A stretch of DNA of 64,000 nt from Sporosarcina cyprini (GTDB lineage Bacteria; Bacillota; Bacilli; Bacillales_A; Planococcaceae), in assembly GCF_022048975.1 (NCBI RefSeq), contig NZ_JAKMHX010000030.1:620001-684000 (forward strand), in the 5' to 3' direction. Made by a program: the position numbers and the translations under genes. Of the stretch, positions 19,413-28,889 are shown piece by piece. The stretch's first letter is position 1. Each line of letters opens with the position of its first letter. Below the pieces are notes generated by a model. It worked only from the letters and a program-made list of their open reading frames with translations. It made no database searches and was not told where the DNA came from.

Positions 19413-19441
19413 AGTATAAATGTGCTCTGCCTAAAAATCAA
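19413..19441 (-). promoter_or_regulatory. Sigma-A promoter of thrS
   Basis: On the minus strand -35 TTGATT and -10 TATACT are separated by 17 bases, just ahead of the T-box leader; it starts about 30 bases beyond the dnaI stop codon. Confidence 0.7.
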
Positions 19442-19470
19442 GCCATTGTGACGGGATTTCACAAAAACCC

Positions 19471-20415
19471 TCACGATCTTCTTCTGTTCTTACCACGTAG
19501 TGCGATTGGCGAGCTGATGATCCGAATCCGTTCCATCAGACGGGCCGCCTTTACTTCCTCTTTTTCGCCTCGCTGGGTATAAGTCAGATGGTGCTCAAGC
19601 TCATCCAGTGTAAAGTTGGAAGTAAAGAACGTCGGTAGCTCTTGTGCCATCCTGTACTGCAAGATCGTTCCAAGCACCTCATCCCGCGCCCACGCAGACA
19701 TTGATTCAGCACCAAAATCGTCCAGCATAAGAACAGGCGCTTTTTTGACGAAATCAATCTTCTCATTCAGCGTCTGGTCCTGGATGGATTGTTTCATTTC
19801 CCTTAAAAATTCCGGAATATAGACGACCACCGTCCGTATTTGACGATTGGCCAATTCATTGGCCATGGCTCCAAGGATAAACGACTTTCCAGTACCGAAC
19901 GGCCCATGGATATATAGACCTTTCTCCGGCAGCTTTCCTGTTTCCACATATTCATTAATAAACCGTGCTGCAGCTTCGACCACTTGCAGCCTGCTGTTAT
20001 CATGCGTCAAATCGACATCATGCAGCCTGGCCTCCATGACGTCTTTCGGCATATGCATGCTCTCAATCATTTTGGAGACTTTCCTGCGTTCATCATCGAT
20101 CTGTTTATTCGGGCAAATGACATAGTCGAGATCAATGTAATTGGCTGTCAGAATTAGTTTCGGCTCATAACCTTTCATCACGTTAATGCAGCCTTCCAGA
20201 CTCGGGCAGCTTTCGCATTTATGTGAGGCGGTAACGAATTCATACAGCTTCCCGATGCTTTTATCCACAACAGACTTGTCAATGTATTGTGAGTTCTCTT
20301 CCAGAAATTGTTGAACCTCTTCATTTTCCAGCACTTCATTTCGAAGCTGGTCATATCTTGCGGTCAATGCAGGCGCATTAATGACCCGCTTCATCGCATT
20401 GCCGATCCGTTCCAT
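19471..20415 (-). CDS. dnaI: Primosomal protein DnaI (helicase loader)
   Basis: AAA+ ATPase of 314 residues that loads the replicative helicase DnaC during initiation and restart. The N-terminal helicase-binding domain has Cys residues (CESCPSLEGC near 67-76 and ICPNKQ near 101) that fit its zinc site. The Walker A motif is GPFGTGKS and Walker B is VLMLDDFGAES, followed by TSNFTLDEL and RLMERIR, the sensor and arginine-finger region. It starts two bases after the dnaB stop codon, so dnaB-dnaI is one operon, as in B. subtilis. Confidence 0.97.
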   Translation of the reverse strand: MERIGNAMKRVINAPALTARYDQLRNEVLENEEVQQFLEENSQYIDKSVVDKSIGKLYEFVTASHKCESCPSLEGCINVMKGYEPKLILTANYIDLDYVICPNKQIDDERRKVSKMIESMHMPKDVMEARLHDVDLTHDNSRLQVVEAAARFINEYVETGKLPEKGLYIHGPFGTGKSFILGAMANELANRQIRTVVVYIPEFLREMKQSIQDQTLNEKIDFVKKAPVLMLDDFGAESMSAWARDEVLGTILQYRMAQELPTFFTSNFTLDELEHHLTYTQRGEKEEVKAARLMERIRIISSPIALRGKNRRRS

Positions 20416-20417
20416 TG

Positions 20418-21779
20418 TTATTTCACCCCACTATTCATCGCTTCCAGTTTAGCAAGCAGTTCTCGGCGTTTTTCTTCAATCGCCGGATCATCAGAAATCG
20501 TTTGTTCTTCCGTTTTGGGCTCTTTATTCTCCCTGAACCATTCCGGAACCTTCTCTTCGCGGACAGGGTTTCGCCTGCTAGTGTTCTTTTGTCCGTCCTT
20601 CAGCCACTTGCGGTATTGATCCGACTCTGCCCTGGCGAGTTCCATCGCTTCTTTCGCGGTTTTCACTTTCTTGTTTCTCCAAGTCGAGGCAATCCGTTCC
20701 ACAAAGTTATTCGTAATTTTACCTTCATTCCGTATGATGACATAGTTAAGCAGGACATTGACGACCCCAATTGGAAAACCATACGTATTGATCAGTTTTT
20801 CAGCTAATTGGACATCGACAGAAAGAGGTTCGCTTCCTGTATACCCCCTCAATACTTCAACAGGCGATGTTGTTTCCATGTCATGGATGAATTTTTCTTC
20901 CTGCGTCATATTTTTAACCGGTTTCTCTTCTTCGACAGGTGCCTGTTGAAACACTTTTTCCAAGACTGGCACTTGTGTGGACCGATTCATTTTATAAAAA
21001 TCAACTGCCGCTTTACGCAATCTTTCTTCCGGTATTTTCAGGTTATCATCCAATGCCATCATAATCACTTTTTGCATATCAAGAGGTGTGAACGAGTAGA
21101 GGAACGCCAGCTTTTCAATTAAATCCCTCGACACAGAGGATAGTGAAGAACTGGGCACCATCTGCTCAGAAAGTCCGGCGCGCAGCATGCCAAAATCAAA
21201 GCCTGAATCGGCAAAAGGGATACCGGTTGGCTTTGATCGGCTTTGCAGACCCGACTCGTCCGATAAATCATCAGGAACGCCGTAACGGATGGGCTTGTAC
21301 ACATCTAAAAACGTCCTGGATACTTCTTCATACGAGTCTTCTACGGGCAGATCGGAAGCAAAGCGGCTAAGCAAGCCGCGGTATGCCTGCTCGCCAATCT
21401 TGCTAAACAGGAAGGTGGACAGAAGCGGATCTGCAAAAAAGGATTTGGCATCCAGCGGCGTCAGCAGTTCATAAATAAACGCCCGATCTTCCGTCAGCTG
21501 CTTGCAATAAGTCCGAAGCAGCCCGATTCCTTCCAGGGATAAACGGGATTCGAACACTTTCCCGAGCGGCATCGTCAGCACATTCATCAGGTGATAGTGG
21601 TTGTATTCGCTCTCTTTATCCCGCTCGGCATCTGCCCAAAGCGTCAAGAACAGGCTCATGGCCTCCGGGCCGATCAGCGGTTGATAAAACAACGTCAGAA
21701 GCTGGCGGTCATAGTCCGAGAACGGATGCGACAGTTTAATTTTATACGTATCGACAGGTTGAAGTTCTTTATAGAGCAT
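20418..21779 (-). CDS. dnaB: Replication initiation and membrane attachment protein DnaB
   Basis: Protein of 453 residues that works with DnaD and DnaI to load helicase at oriC and at stalled forks, and attaches the origin to the membrane. The N-terminal winged-helix region (DRQLLTLFYQPLIGPEAMSL, then LEGIGLLRTYCKQL) and the C-terminal DnaD-like domain (LINTYGFPIGVVNVLLNYVI, then ASTWRNKKVKTAKEAMELAR) are both recognisable. It sits between nrdR (42 bases upstream) and dnaI. GGAGG is 12 bases before the ATG, somewhat long. Confidence 0.95.
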   Translation of the reverse strand: MLYKELQPVDTYKIKLSHPFSDYDRQLLTLFYQPLIGPEAMSLFLTLWADAERDKESEYNHYHLMNVLTMPLGKVFESRLSLEGIGLLRTYCKQLTEDRAFIYELLTPLDAKSFFADPLLSTFLFSKIGEQAYRGLLSRFASDLPVEDSYEEVSRTFLDVYKPIRYGVPDDLSDESGLQSRSKPTGIPFADSGFDFGMLRAGLSEQMVPSSSLSSVSRDLIEKLAFLYSFTPLDMQKVIMMALDDNLKIPEERLRKAAVDFYKMNRSTQVPVLEKVFQQAPVEEEKPVKNMTQEEKFIHDMETTSPVEVLRGYTGSEPLSVDVQLAEKLINTYGFPIGVVNVLLNYVIIRNEGKITNNFVERIASTWRNKKVKTAKEAMELARAESDQYRKWLKDGQKNTSRRNPVREEKVPEWFRENKEPKTEEQTISDDPAIEEKRRELLAKLEAMNSGVK

Positions 21780-21821
21780 CCGAAATCGTTGCCTCCTTCT
21801 TACATAATCGTTATTTCAATC

Positions 21822-22286
21822 CTATTGACGGTCCTTCTTGTTTTGCAAGTTTTTCAGTTCTTCGATAAAGACGGTAATATCTTTATATTGGCGATAGACC
21901 GAAGCAAATCGGACATAGGCCACTTCATCGACGTCCGCCAGTTTTTCCATAACCATTTCTCCGACATCTTTCGAGTTGATCTCGACGATTCCGGCACTTC
22001 GTAACTCTTTTTCAATGAGATAGACAATATTTTTCAAAGAGGTCAACTCTACCGGACGCTTTTCACAAGCACGAATCAAGCCTCTTAATAGTTTTTCTCC
22101 GTTAAATTCTTCCCGGGTGCCATCCTTTTTCACAACGACTAGCGGCATTTCTTCCACCTTTTCAAACGTCGTAAATCGGTAAGCGCAATTCTCGCATTCC
22201 CGGCGTCGCCTGATGGAGCGGTTTTCTTCTGCCGGCCTGGAATCGATAACTCTAGTACCGTTAAAGTGGCAAGCTGGACATATCAT
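21822..22286 (-). CDS. nrdR: Transcriptional repressor NrdR
   Basis: Nucleotide-sensing repressor of ribonucleotide reductase genes, 154 residues. The N-terminal zinc ribbon has four cysteines ([15 protein letters not shown], then [12 protein letters not shown]), followed by an ATP-cone domain ([20 protein letters not shown]) that binds ATP or dATP. GGAGG is seven bases before the ATG. It leads the nrdR-dnaB-dnaI group, linking dNTP supply to replication genes, as in B. subtilis. Confidence 0.97.
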   Translation of the reverse strand: MICPACHFNGTRVIDSRPAEENRSIRRRRECENCAYRFTTFEKVEEMPLVVVKKDGTREEFNGEKLLRGLIRACEKRPVELTSLKNIVYLIEKELRSAGIVEINSKDVGEMVMEKLADVDEVAYVRFASVYRQYKDITVFIEELKNLQNKKDRQ

Positions 22287-22436
22287 AATTGTTCCTCCAC
22301 ATTTCCGTTTAGTACCCTACATTATAACAGAACCGGGAAGGAAAATATATTTGTCTATGCGAAGTTTCGACTTAATTCGCCACTCACAATTTCTGGAATC
22401 CCTAGATTTTCAATGAACCACCCTATTAAAAACAAG

Positions 22437-22474
22437 ATAAAAAACCTAGCAGCGAACCTTTCATCTGCTAGGTT
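22437..22474 (-). terminator. Intrinsic terminator of gapB
   Basis: On the minus strand AACCTAGCAG pairs perfectly with CTGCTAGGTT around a 12-base loop and is followed by TTTTTAT. It lies about 60 bases after the gapB stop codon. Confidence 0.88.
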
Positions 22475-22534
22475 AATTTACATTTGGAGTCTATCAATTT
22501 CGGACGGTATCAACAAAACCTTCCGAACGGGAGC

Positions 22535-23557
22535 TTATGCATTCACTTTTTCTTTCAATGCATTTGCGACTTTTTTCGTCAATTCAACGACACGCGCGGA
22601 GTAACCCCACTCATTATCATACCATGCCAAGACCTTCACTTTGCGGTCGCCCATGACGATCGTTGTCAATCCATCAACCGTTGCTGAAACCGTCGACGTG
22701 TTGAAATCAACAGATACCAATGGTTCCATTGTGAAAGCAAGAATACCTGCCATTTTTCCTTCAGCGGCTTCTTTGAATGCGCCGTTGACATCTTCTACTG
22801 TAACATCTTGCTTCAAGTCGACAACAAGATCGACTAGGGAAACATTTGGAGTTGGTACACGAAGTGCCATTCCGTGGATTTTCCCTTCAAGTTCCGGCAA
22901 GACAAGCGCTAAAGCTTTCGCTGCACCGGTCGAAGTTGGGATGATCGACTGTGCGCACGCACGTGCACGGCGTAAATCCTTATGCGGGTTGTCCAGGTTT
23001 TTTTGGTCATTTGTGTAGGCATGCACAGTTGTCATCAATCCATTTTCAATGCCGAACTTATCATTAAGCACTTTTACAACTGGAGCGAGACAGTTTGTCG
23101 TACAGCTTGCATTTGAAATGATATCATGCTTTTCTATATCCAATTTCTCTTCGTTTACACCAAGAACGATTGTAACGTCTTCGTTTTTCCCTGGTGCTGT
23201 GAGTATGACTTTTTTGGCACCTGCATCCAAGTGCAGAGCAGCCTTTTCACGTGAATTAAATACGCCTGTCGCTTCCACGACAACATCCACGCCAAGCTCT
23301 TTCCAAGGCAATTTTGAAGGATCCCGTTCTGCGATCAACTTGACTCTCTTGCCGTTCACAACGAGTGCATCTTCTTCGGCTGTGACCTCTCCGTCAAAGG
23401 TGCCATGATTTGTGTCATACTTAACTAAATGGGCTAGCGTTTCAGCCGGATATGAAGCATTAACCGCTACAACATTGACTTCATCATCCATCATCATTTG
23501 ACGGAAAACCATCCTGCCAATCCGTCCAAACCCATTAATAGCTATCGAAGTAGTCAT
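22535..23557 (-). CDS. gapB: Glyceraldehyde-3-phosphate dehydrogenase, gluconeogenic type
   Basis: Tetrameric enzyme of 340 residues interconverting glyceraldehyde-3-phosphate and 1,3-bisphosphoglycerate. It has the NAD(P)-binding [13 protein letters not shown] start and the catalytic [12 protein letters not shown]. The sequence [20 protein letters not shown], where glycolytic GapA has Asp-Leu-Thr, matches B. subtilis GapB, which prefers NADP and works in gluconeogenesis. Position between nrdR and coaE also matches gapB. GGGAGG precedes the ATG. The direction of flux is known from the family, not from this sequence. Confidence 0.94.
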   Translation of the reverse strand: MTTSIAINGFGRIGRMVFRQMMMDDEVNVVAVNASYPAETLAHLVKYDTNHGTFDGEVTAEEDALVVNGKRVKLIAERDPSKLPWKELGVDVVVEATGVFNSREKAALHLDAGAKKVILTAPGKNEDVTIVLGVNEEKLDIEKHDIISNASCTTNCLAPVVKVLNDKFGIENGLMTTVHAYTNDQKNLDNPHKDLRRARACAQSIIPTSTGAAKALALVLPELEGKIHGMALRVPTPNVSLVDLVVDLKQDVTVEDVNGAFKEAAEGKMAGILAFTMEPLVSVDFNTSTVSATVDGLTTIVMGDRKVKVLAWYDNEWGYSARVVELTKKVANALKEKVNA

Positions 23558-23620
23558 GAAATAAATCCTCCCGCATGTATGTTATACTTTTTAACTTATA
23601 TCCGTTCATTAGTATAACAC

Positions 23621-23649
23621 ATATTATGCAGGAGTATAGACTTTGTGAA
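23621..23649 (-). promoter_or_regulatory. Candidate sigma-A promoter of gapB
   Basis: On the minus strand -35 TTCACA and -10 TAATAT are separated by 17 bases. An overlapping extended -10, TGTTATACT (23611-23619), is an alternative. CcpN operators, which control gapB in B. subtilis, were not resolved by eye. Confidence 0.55.
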
Positions 23650-23671
23650 AAGAATAACAATGTTCCACTTT

Positions 23672-24274
23672 TCAGAATAGAGGTTCGGCTTTCCACTCGG
23701 CTAATACTGCTTCAAGCTGTTGCTTTGTCGCTTCCAGCGTCCCGTTATTATCGATAATTGCGTCCGCCCCGCGCTCCTTCACTTCCATCGGCAGTTGCGA
23801 GGAAATACGGGATTCCGCTTCGTCTTCCGATAAACCATTTCTCGCCATAAGCCTGGATTTCTGCAAGTCCTTCGTCACCGAAACGACCAGAATCCGATCG
23901 ACAAAAGGTTGTAATCGGCTTTCAAATAATAGGGGGATATCCATAATGACAGTCGAAGCCCCTTTGGCGATCCACTCCTCTTTCTGGCGTAACATTTCTT
24001 TGCGGACAGCCGGATGAATGATGCCGTTCAACTGCTGGCGTTTTTCAATATCATTGAAGATGAGATCGCCCAGCTTAGCTCGGTTTAACTGGCCATCCTC
24101 CATAATGACGTCTTCCCCAAACGCGTCTTTAATTTCGCTGAGCACTGGACTCCCCGGCTCTACAACGAGCCTAGAGATTTCATCCGCATCAATAATTGGA
24201 TACCCTTTTTCTCTCAGCATGGCCGCCACTGTACTCTTTCCGCTGGCAATGCTTCCAGTCAATCCGATAATCAT
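23672..24274 (-). CDS. coaE: Dephospho-CoA kinase
   Basis: Final step of coenzyme A synthesis: phosphorylates the 3' hydroxyl of dephospho-CoA with ATP. The 200 residues carry a P-loop at the N-terminus (GLTGSIASGKST), the DADEISR substrate region and DIPLLFES. The open frame runs to 24367, inside mutM, but GAGGGTG six bases before the ATG at 24274 and the family start MIIGLTGSIASGKS fix the start. It begins 11 bases after mutM and probably shares its transcript with polA-mutM. Confidence 0.97.
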   Translation of the reverse strand: MIIGLTGSIASGKSTVAAMLREKGYPIIDADEISRLVVEPGSPVLSEIKDAFGEDVIMEDGQLNRAKLGDLIFNDIEKRQQLNGIIHPAVRKEMLRQKEEWIAKGASTVIMDIPLLFESRLQPFVDRILVVSVTKDLQKSRLMARNGLSEDEAESRISSQLPMEVKERGADAIIDNNGTLEATKQQLEAVLAEWKAEPLF

Positions 24275-24285
24275 TTTTTCACCCT

Positions 24286-25158
24286 CTAATGTTGGCATGA
24301 TGGGCAATAGACGGAAGTCCTGCCCGCGATTTTCAAACTCTTTGTTCCGGTACCGCACTCTGGGCAAAATTTCTTGCCATACATTTTGAGCCGCTCCTGC
24401 ATCGTTCCCGCTTCACCGTTAATATTCCGATAATCTGAAATGGAACTGCCGCCAGCTCTGATGCTTTCTTGCAGCACGTCAACAATTGTACGGAACAATT
24501 CAATCTTACGTTCTTTGCTAATCCGTCCAGCACTTCGGTTTGGATGGATTTTCATCTTATACAACGCTTCCGTGGCATAGATATTCCCACATCCAGAAAT
24601 GACATGGCCGTCCATAATGACTTCTTTGATCGGTTTACGGGCATACTTCGGCGTCTCGCACATGGCGAGAAAATGTTGCAGCGCCTCATCACTGAAAGGC
24701 TCTGGGGCCATCTCTAATAGCGGAGGATAATCGGACTCCGCCCTGACTAATCGCAATTCACCGAAACGGCGGATATCCGAGTAGACGAGAAGCCCGCCGT
24801 CCGCCATTTCAAAGGTCACATGGACATGCCGACGGAAGCGGTCTTCCTTTATGTCATCTAGTGTATCGACAACGAACCAGGCTCCTGTCATGCCAAGATG
24901 ACTTACGAGTAAGTATGGCTCTTCGTCTCGTTCTACATGAAAATAGATATACTTGCTTCTTCGAGTTAAAGCGAGAATTTTCATCCCCGCCATCTCCGAA
25001 ATGAAATCTTCACTTGTTATGCCCTTGACAATTGCTTCTTTCCCGATCTGTTTTGCGGACAACACCGTCTCCGATATTTTGACAGAATGGATGGTCCTGC
25101 CTGCGGAAACAGGCGCCAGTGATCGGACAACCCCCTCCACTTCCGGTAATTCCGGCAT
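24286..25158 (-). CDS. mutM: Formamidopyrimidine-DNA glycosylase
   Basis: Base-excision repair enzyme removing 8-oxoguanine and cutting the abasic strand. MPELPEVEGVVRSL at the N-terminus supplies the catalytic proline and glutamate. The conserved CGNIYATEALY and a C-terminal zinc finger (CPECGTGT, then VYCPSCQH) are intact in 290 residues. GAGGG precedes the ATG by six bases. It lies nine bases after polA and 11 before coaE, a repair operon arrangement also seen in B. subtilis. Confidence 0.97.
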   Translation of the reverse strand: MPELPEVEGVVRSLAPVSAGRTIHSVKISETVLSAKQIGKEAIVKGITSEDFISEMAGMKILALTRRSKYIYFHVERDEEPYLLVSHLGMTGAWFVVDTLDDIKEDRFRRHVHVTFEMADGGLLVYSDIRRFGELRLVRAESDYPPLLEMAPEPFSDEALQHFLAMCETPKYARKPIKEVIMDGHVISGCGNIYATEALYKMKIHPNRSAGRISKERKIELFRTIVDVLQESIRAGGSSISDYRNINGEAGTMQERLKMYGKKFCPECGTGTKSLKIAGRTSVYCPSCQH

Positions 25159-25167
25159 CGTAATCCC

Positions 25168-27792
25168 TCACTTCGTTTCGTACCAGGATGAACCGAACGC
25201 CCACTCGACTTTTAGTGGCACATCAAGTTCAAGCGCAGATTCCATCACTTCCGGCACGATTTCTTTCAATAGTTCAAGTTCTTCCTCAGGTGCTTCAAAA
25301 ATCAATTCATCATGTACTTGCAAAAGCATGCGTGTTTGCAATCCTTCCGATGCAAGCCGGGCATCCATATCAATCATCGCTTTTTTAATGATGTCGGCGG
25401 CCGTCCCTTGAATCGGGGTGTTCATTGCCGTCCTCTCGGCAAAACTGCGCAAATTGAAATTGGAACTTGTGATATCCGGCAAATACCTTCTTCTATTAAG
25501 AAGAGTCGTGACATACCCTTTCATTTTCGCATCTGCCACGATATCTTCCATGTATTGTTTGACACCAGGGAAGGTGGACAAATAGGTGTCAATGAATTGA
25601 GCGGCTTCCTTCCTTGTGATATTCAAGCTTTGCGACAGTCCATAATCACTGATTCCATAGACGATACCGAAGTTAACCGCTTTAGCAGATCTGCGCATAT
25701 CCGATGTGACCCCGTCCTTGTCCACTTTGAACACATTCATCGCTGTTTTTGTATGAATGTCCTCGCCTTCTTTGAAGGCCTCCATCAGTTTTTCATCTTG
25801 CGACATATGCGCCAGCACGCGAAGTTCAATTTGAGAATAATCCGCTGCAAACATAACCCAGCCTGGTTCAGATGGAACGAACGCAGCCCGAATTTTTCTT
25901 CCTTCCTCCAAGCGGATCGGGATATTTTGCAAGTTCGGATTAATGGAACTGAGTCGTCCTGTCTGCGTTAATGCCTGTTGGAAACGGGTATGGATTTTAC
26001 CGTCTTCATGAATTTCCTTTGTTAAACCTTCAATATATGTGGAATTCAATTTCCCTAATTGACGATAGAGTAAAATAAATTCGATGATCTCATGTTCACT
26101 TGCTAATTTCTCCAAAACATCTGCTGCTGTGGAATAACCCGTTTTCGTTTTTTTGATTGGCGTCAGCCCCATCTTCTCAAAGAGGATGACTCCCAGCTGT
26201 TTAGGAGAGTTAATATTGAACTTCTCCCCGGCGATTTCATAGATTGTATTCTCCAAATCCACGAGCCTGCGGGACAGTTCGGTGCCGATATCACGCAAAG
26301 TAGCCAAATCGGTCTTGACGCCAGTGGACTCCATCTTGCCTAAAATGATAGCCAGCGGCATTTCAAGTTTATAGTACAGGTCAAATTGTTCATTTGACTG
26401 GAGTCTTTCTTCCAGCGTCGGTTTAAGTGCCCAGATGGCTTCCGCTTTTCTGCCGGCATGCTCCGCAAGACGCTGTACATCCGGAACAACTCTTTTCGCG
26501 CCTTTTCCGTATACTTGCTCGTCCGGCTCCACGTCGTGGTATCCAAGCTCCTCCGCTACCGATGCAACATCTGTGTACGTTGCAGATGGATTGGAAATAT
26601 AAGCGGCTAGCAGAAGATCGAATTCCAGTCCGTGGATTGGTATTCCTCGAGATGCCAGTGAGGCATAGGCCGCTTTCGAGTCCGATGCATACTTTTTCAC
26701 TTGCTCATTCCGGAGCCACGCTTTAAAATCCTCGGATCCAATCGCTGTCTCATACGGAATATACATTGTCTGTTCGCCATCTGACAGGGCAAACCCCTCA
26801 ATAGCCGCAGACAAATAATTTTCATCCATCATTTCGACGTGAAGAGCCATTTCATCTTTTAAATCCTCATCTGTAATTTCATTTTTAAGAAGGACATGGA
26901 TCTCCTTTTTAGGCTGTACAGATGCGCCAGGCTCCAATTTTTCAAGCAGTGTCTTAAACTTCAATTCCTGGTAGATCGTCTTCACTTTATCGTTATCAGG
27001 ACCGGCATAGGAAAGATCGCCTAGTGAAATTTCAATTGGAGCATTCACTTCAATCGTAGCCAATTTTTTACTCATGAAAGCCTGGTCTTCATTTTCGGTT
27101 AAATTCTCTTTCAGCTTCTTCCCAGAAACCTCATCCAGTGATTCGTATAGTTTCTCGACTGTGCCATATTCCTTCAAAAGCTTTAGCGCTGTTTTTTCTC
27201 CGACACCCGGCACGCCCGGAATATTATCGGATGCATCCCCCATAAGCCCTTTCATATCAATGATTTGGTCTGGCGAGATACCGTATTTCTCCATCACATG
27301 CGCCGGCGTGTACCGTTCCATATCGGCGATCCCTTTTTTCGTTATGCAGACCGTCGTATGCTCGCTAGCCAACTGGGTTAAATCCTTATCGCCTGAGATG
27401 ACGACGACTTCGTATCCATCTTCATTCCCTTGCTTGCTCAGCGTGCCGATAATATCATCCGCTTCAAAGGAATCAAGTTCATATTGCGGAATCTGATACG
27501 CTTCCAGCAGCCTGCGCAAGTAGGGGAACTGCTCCGACAGCTCAGGCGGCGTCTTTTGCCGTCCGCCTTTGTATTCACTGAATGTCGCATGACGGAACGT
27601 TGTTTTCCCCGCATCCCACGCGACGAGCATATGAGTCGGTTTTTCCTCCGACAAAATATTTTGTAGCATCATCGTAAAGCCGTATACCGCGTTCGTATGG
27701 ATGCCGGTATCATTCGTCAACAGCGGCAATGCAAAAAAGGCGCGATACGCCAAACTATTTCCATCCAACAAGACAATCTTCTGATTCGTCAA
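25168..27792 (-). CDS. polA: DNA polymerase I
   Basis: Repair and Okazaki-fragment polymerase of 874 residues. It has a 5'-3' exonuclease domain (LLDGNSLAYRAFFALP, then DDIIGTLSKQ and GLMGDASDNIPGVPGVGEKTA). The central proofreading-like domain lacks the DxE signature, as in other Bacillus enzymes. The polymerase domain has DYSQIELRVLAHMS and VHDELIFEAP. The open frame reaches 27840, but that part overlaps a terminator hairpin. TTG at 27792, with GGGAGTGG upstream and the usual TNQKIVLLDGNS start, is the likely start. It leads polA-mutM-coaE. Confidence 0.96.
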   Translation of the reverse strand: MTNQKIVLLDGNSLAYRAFFALPLLTNDTGIHTNAVYGFTMMLQNILSEEKPTHMLVAWDAGKTTFRHATFSEYKGGRQKTPPELSEQFPYLRRLLEAYQIPQYELDSFEADDIIGTLSKQGNEDGYEVVVISGDKDLTQLASEHTTVCITKKGIADMERYTPAHVMEKYGISPDQIIDMKGLMGDASDNIPGVPGVGEKTALKLLKEYGTVEKLYESLDEVSGKKLKENLTENEDQAFMSKKLATIEVNAPIEISLGDLSYAGPDNDKVKTIYQELKFKTLLEKLEPGASVQPKKEIHVLLKNEITDEDLKDEMALHVEMMDENYLSAAIEGFALSDGEQTMYIPYETAIGSEDFKAWLRNEQVKKYASDSKAAYASLASRGIPIHGLEFDLLLAAYISNPSATYTDVASVAEELGYHDVEPDEQVYGKGAKRVVPDVQRLAEHAGRKAEAIWALKPTLEERLQSNEQFDLYYKLEMPLAIILGKMESTGVKTDLATLRDIGTELSRRLVDLENTIYEIAGEKFNINSPKQLGVILFEKMGLTPIKKTKTGYSTAADVLEKLASEHEIIEFILLYRQLGKLNSTYIEGLTKEIHEDGKIHTRFQQALTQTGRLSSINPNLQNIPIRLEEGRKIRAAFVPSEPGWVMFAADYSQIELRVLAHMSQDEKLMEAFKEGEDIHTKTAMNVFKVDKDGVTSDMRRSAKAVNFGIVYGISDYGLSQSLNITRKEAAQFIDTYLSTFPGVKQYMEDIVADAKMKGYVTTLLNRRRYLPDITSSNFNLRSFAERTAMNTPIQGTAADIIKKAMIDMDARLASEGLQTRMLLQVHDELIFEAPEEELELLKEIVPEVMESALELDVPLKVEWAFGSSWYETK

Positions 27793-27821
27793 ATTGATTC
27801 CACTCCCTCGTTCATTCCAAT

Positions 27822-27876
27822 AAAAAAAAGTCATTTTCATTTATTTTACCATTCGGTAAGAGTAAATGAAAATGAC
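27822..27876 (-). terminator. Strong intrinsic terminator of hflK-hflC
   Basis: On the minus strand a 14-bp perfect stem (GTCATTTTCATTTA / TAAATGAAAATGAC) carries an inner TTACC/GGTAA stem, and eight T follow. It begins nine bases after the hflC stop and separates hflKC from polA. Confidence 0.92.
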
Positions 27877-27884
27877 GTCAACTA

Positions 27885-28889
27885 TCACTCGATATAACCT
27901 GTTAATATTTTCGCGTACGGTGAATTTGCCGGCAAAATGATCATAGTATCTTCGCCGATCGTTTTAGTGTACGACTGCAAAGTCCGGTATAAATTATAGA
28001 ACTCTGGGTCTTTTGAGAATGCATTGTTATAGATCTTTGCAGCCTCGGCTTCTCCTTCTGCATGGATGATAGCCGCTTCTTTCTTGGCGGTAGCGAGCAT
28101 TTCCTGCACTTCCCGGTCTGTTTCTGCTTCAATCCGTTGTTTCTCTGCATCCCCTTCAGATAAATACGTTTGGGCAGTCGATTGCCGCTCAGAAATCATT
28201 CTCGTATAAATAGAGTGCTCATTCTCTTCCGGCAAATCAATCCGTTTCATCCGCACATCGATAACTTCGATGCCGAAATTCCCTTCCTCTAAAAAGGCGT
28301 TCACTTTTTCAGTCACCCGGTCATTCAAGCTGCCCCGGGACGAATCTTCATCATTGACGATATCCGTATATTGAAGCTGGCCCATTTCATTCCTTACAAC
28401 GGAATAGATGAATTCTTCCATACGGGCTTCCGCATTGATGATATTTCTTGCGTTAGCAATCATCTTCGAAGGATCTGTGATTTTCCAGATCGCATAATTA
28501 TCAATGATGATACGTTTTTTATCTTTCGTACTGATTTCTGCTTCTGAGACATTATACGTCATCTGGTTTTTTGGCAATGTCGAAACTGTTTGAATGAAAG
28601 GGATTTTCATATTCAGTCCCGGCTCATCGACAATTCGGGTAATCTCTCCAAATTGACGGACAACCCGATATTCGTCTTCCCTCACGATAAATACATTCGC
28701 AAGTAAAATAACGAGGATGGCAAAGATTGCTGTTAAGTAGATAGCCAGTTTCACATATTTCTTCATGTTCACTGGCTGTTTTGGCGTTACTACTTTCGCA
28801 CTTGCGGTCTTCTGGTTTTGCTGTTTAGCCCGCTGTTTTTCCAGGAACTTTTCTTCTATACTTTTGAAAGGATTGTTTTCATTCGACAT
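27885..28889 (-). CDS. hflC: SPFH protease modulator HflC
   Basis: Prohibitin-type membrane protein of 334 residues. With HflK it forms a membrane cage that in E. coli encloses and modulates the FtsH protease. An N-terminal charged extension of about 45 residues precedes one membrane helix (about 46-66). Then follow the SPFH domain (FIVREDEYRVVRQFG, EPGLNMKIPF) and a coiled coil ending in PANSPYAKILTGYIE. The long basic N-terminal tail is unlike E. coli HflC, which begins at its membrane helix. Its start overlaps the hflK stop by one base (TGATG), so the pair is translationally coupled. Confidence 0.93.
   Translation of the reverse strand: MSNENNPFKSIEEKFLEKQRAKQQNQKTASAKVVTPKQPVNMKKYVKLAIYLTAIFAILVILLANVFIVREDEYRVVRQFGEITRIVDEPGLNMKIPFIQTVSTLPKNQMTYNVSEAEISTKDKKRIIIDNYAIWKITDPSKMIANARNIINAEARMEEFIYSVVRNEMGQLQYTDIVNDEDSSRGSLNDRVTEKVNAFLEEGNFGIEVIDVRMKRIDLPEENEHSIYTRMISERQSTAQTYLSEGDAEKQRIEAETDREVQEMLATAKKEAAIIHAEGEAEAAKIYNNAFSKDPEFYNLYRTLQSYTKTIGEDTMIILPANSPYAKILTGYIE

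Noticed and set aside
25312..25971. Plus-strand frame of 219 codons antisense to polA
   Set aside because: It is antisense to the conserved polymerase domain and has no recognisable features.
27793..27840. ATG start of polA at 27840
   Set aside because: The added codons run through the terminator hairpin of hflKC; TTG at 27792 has the ribosome site and the conserved N-terminus.
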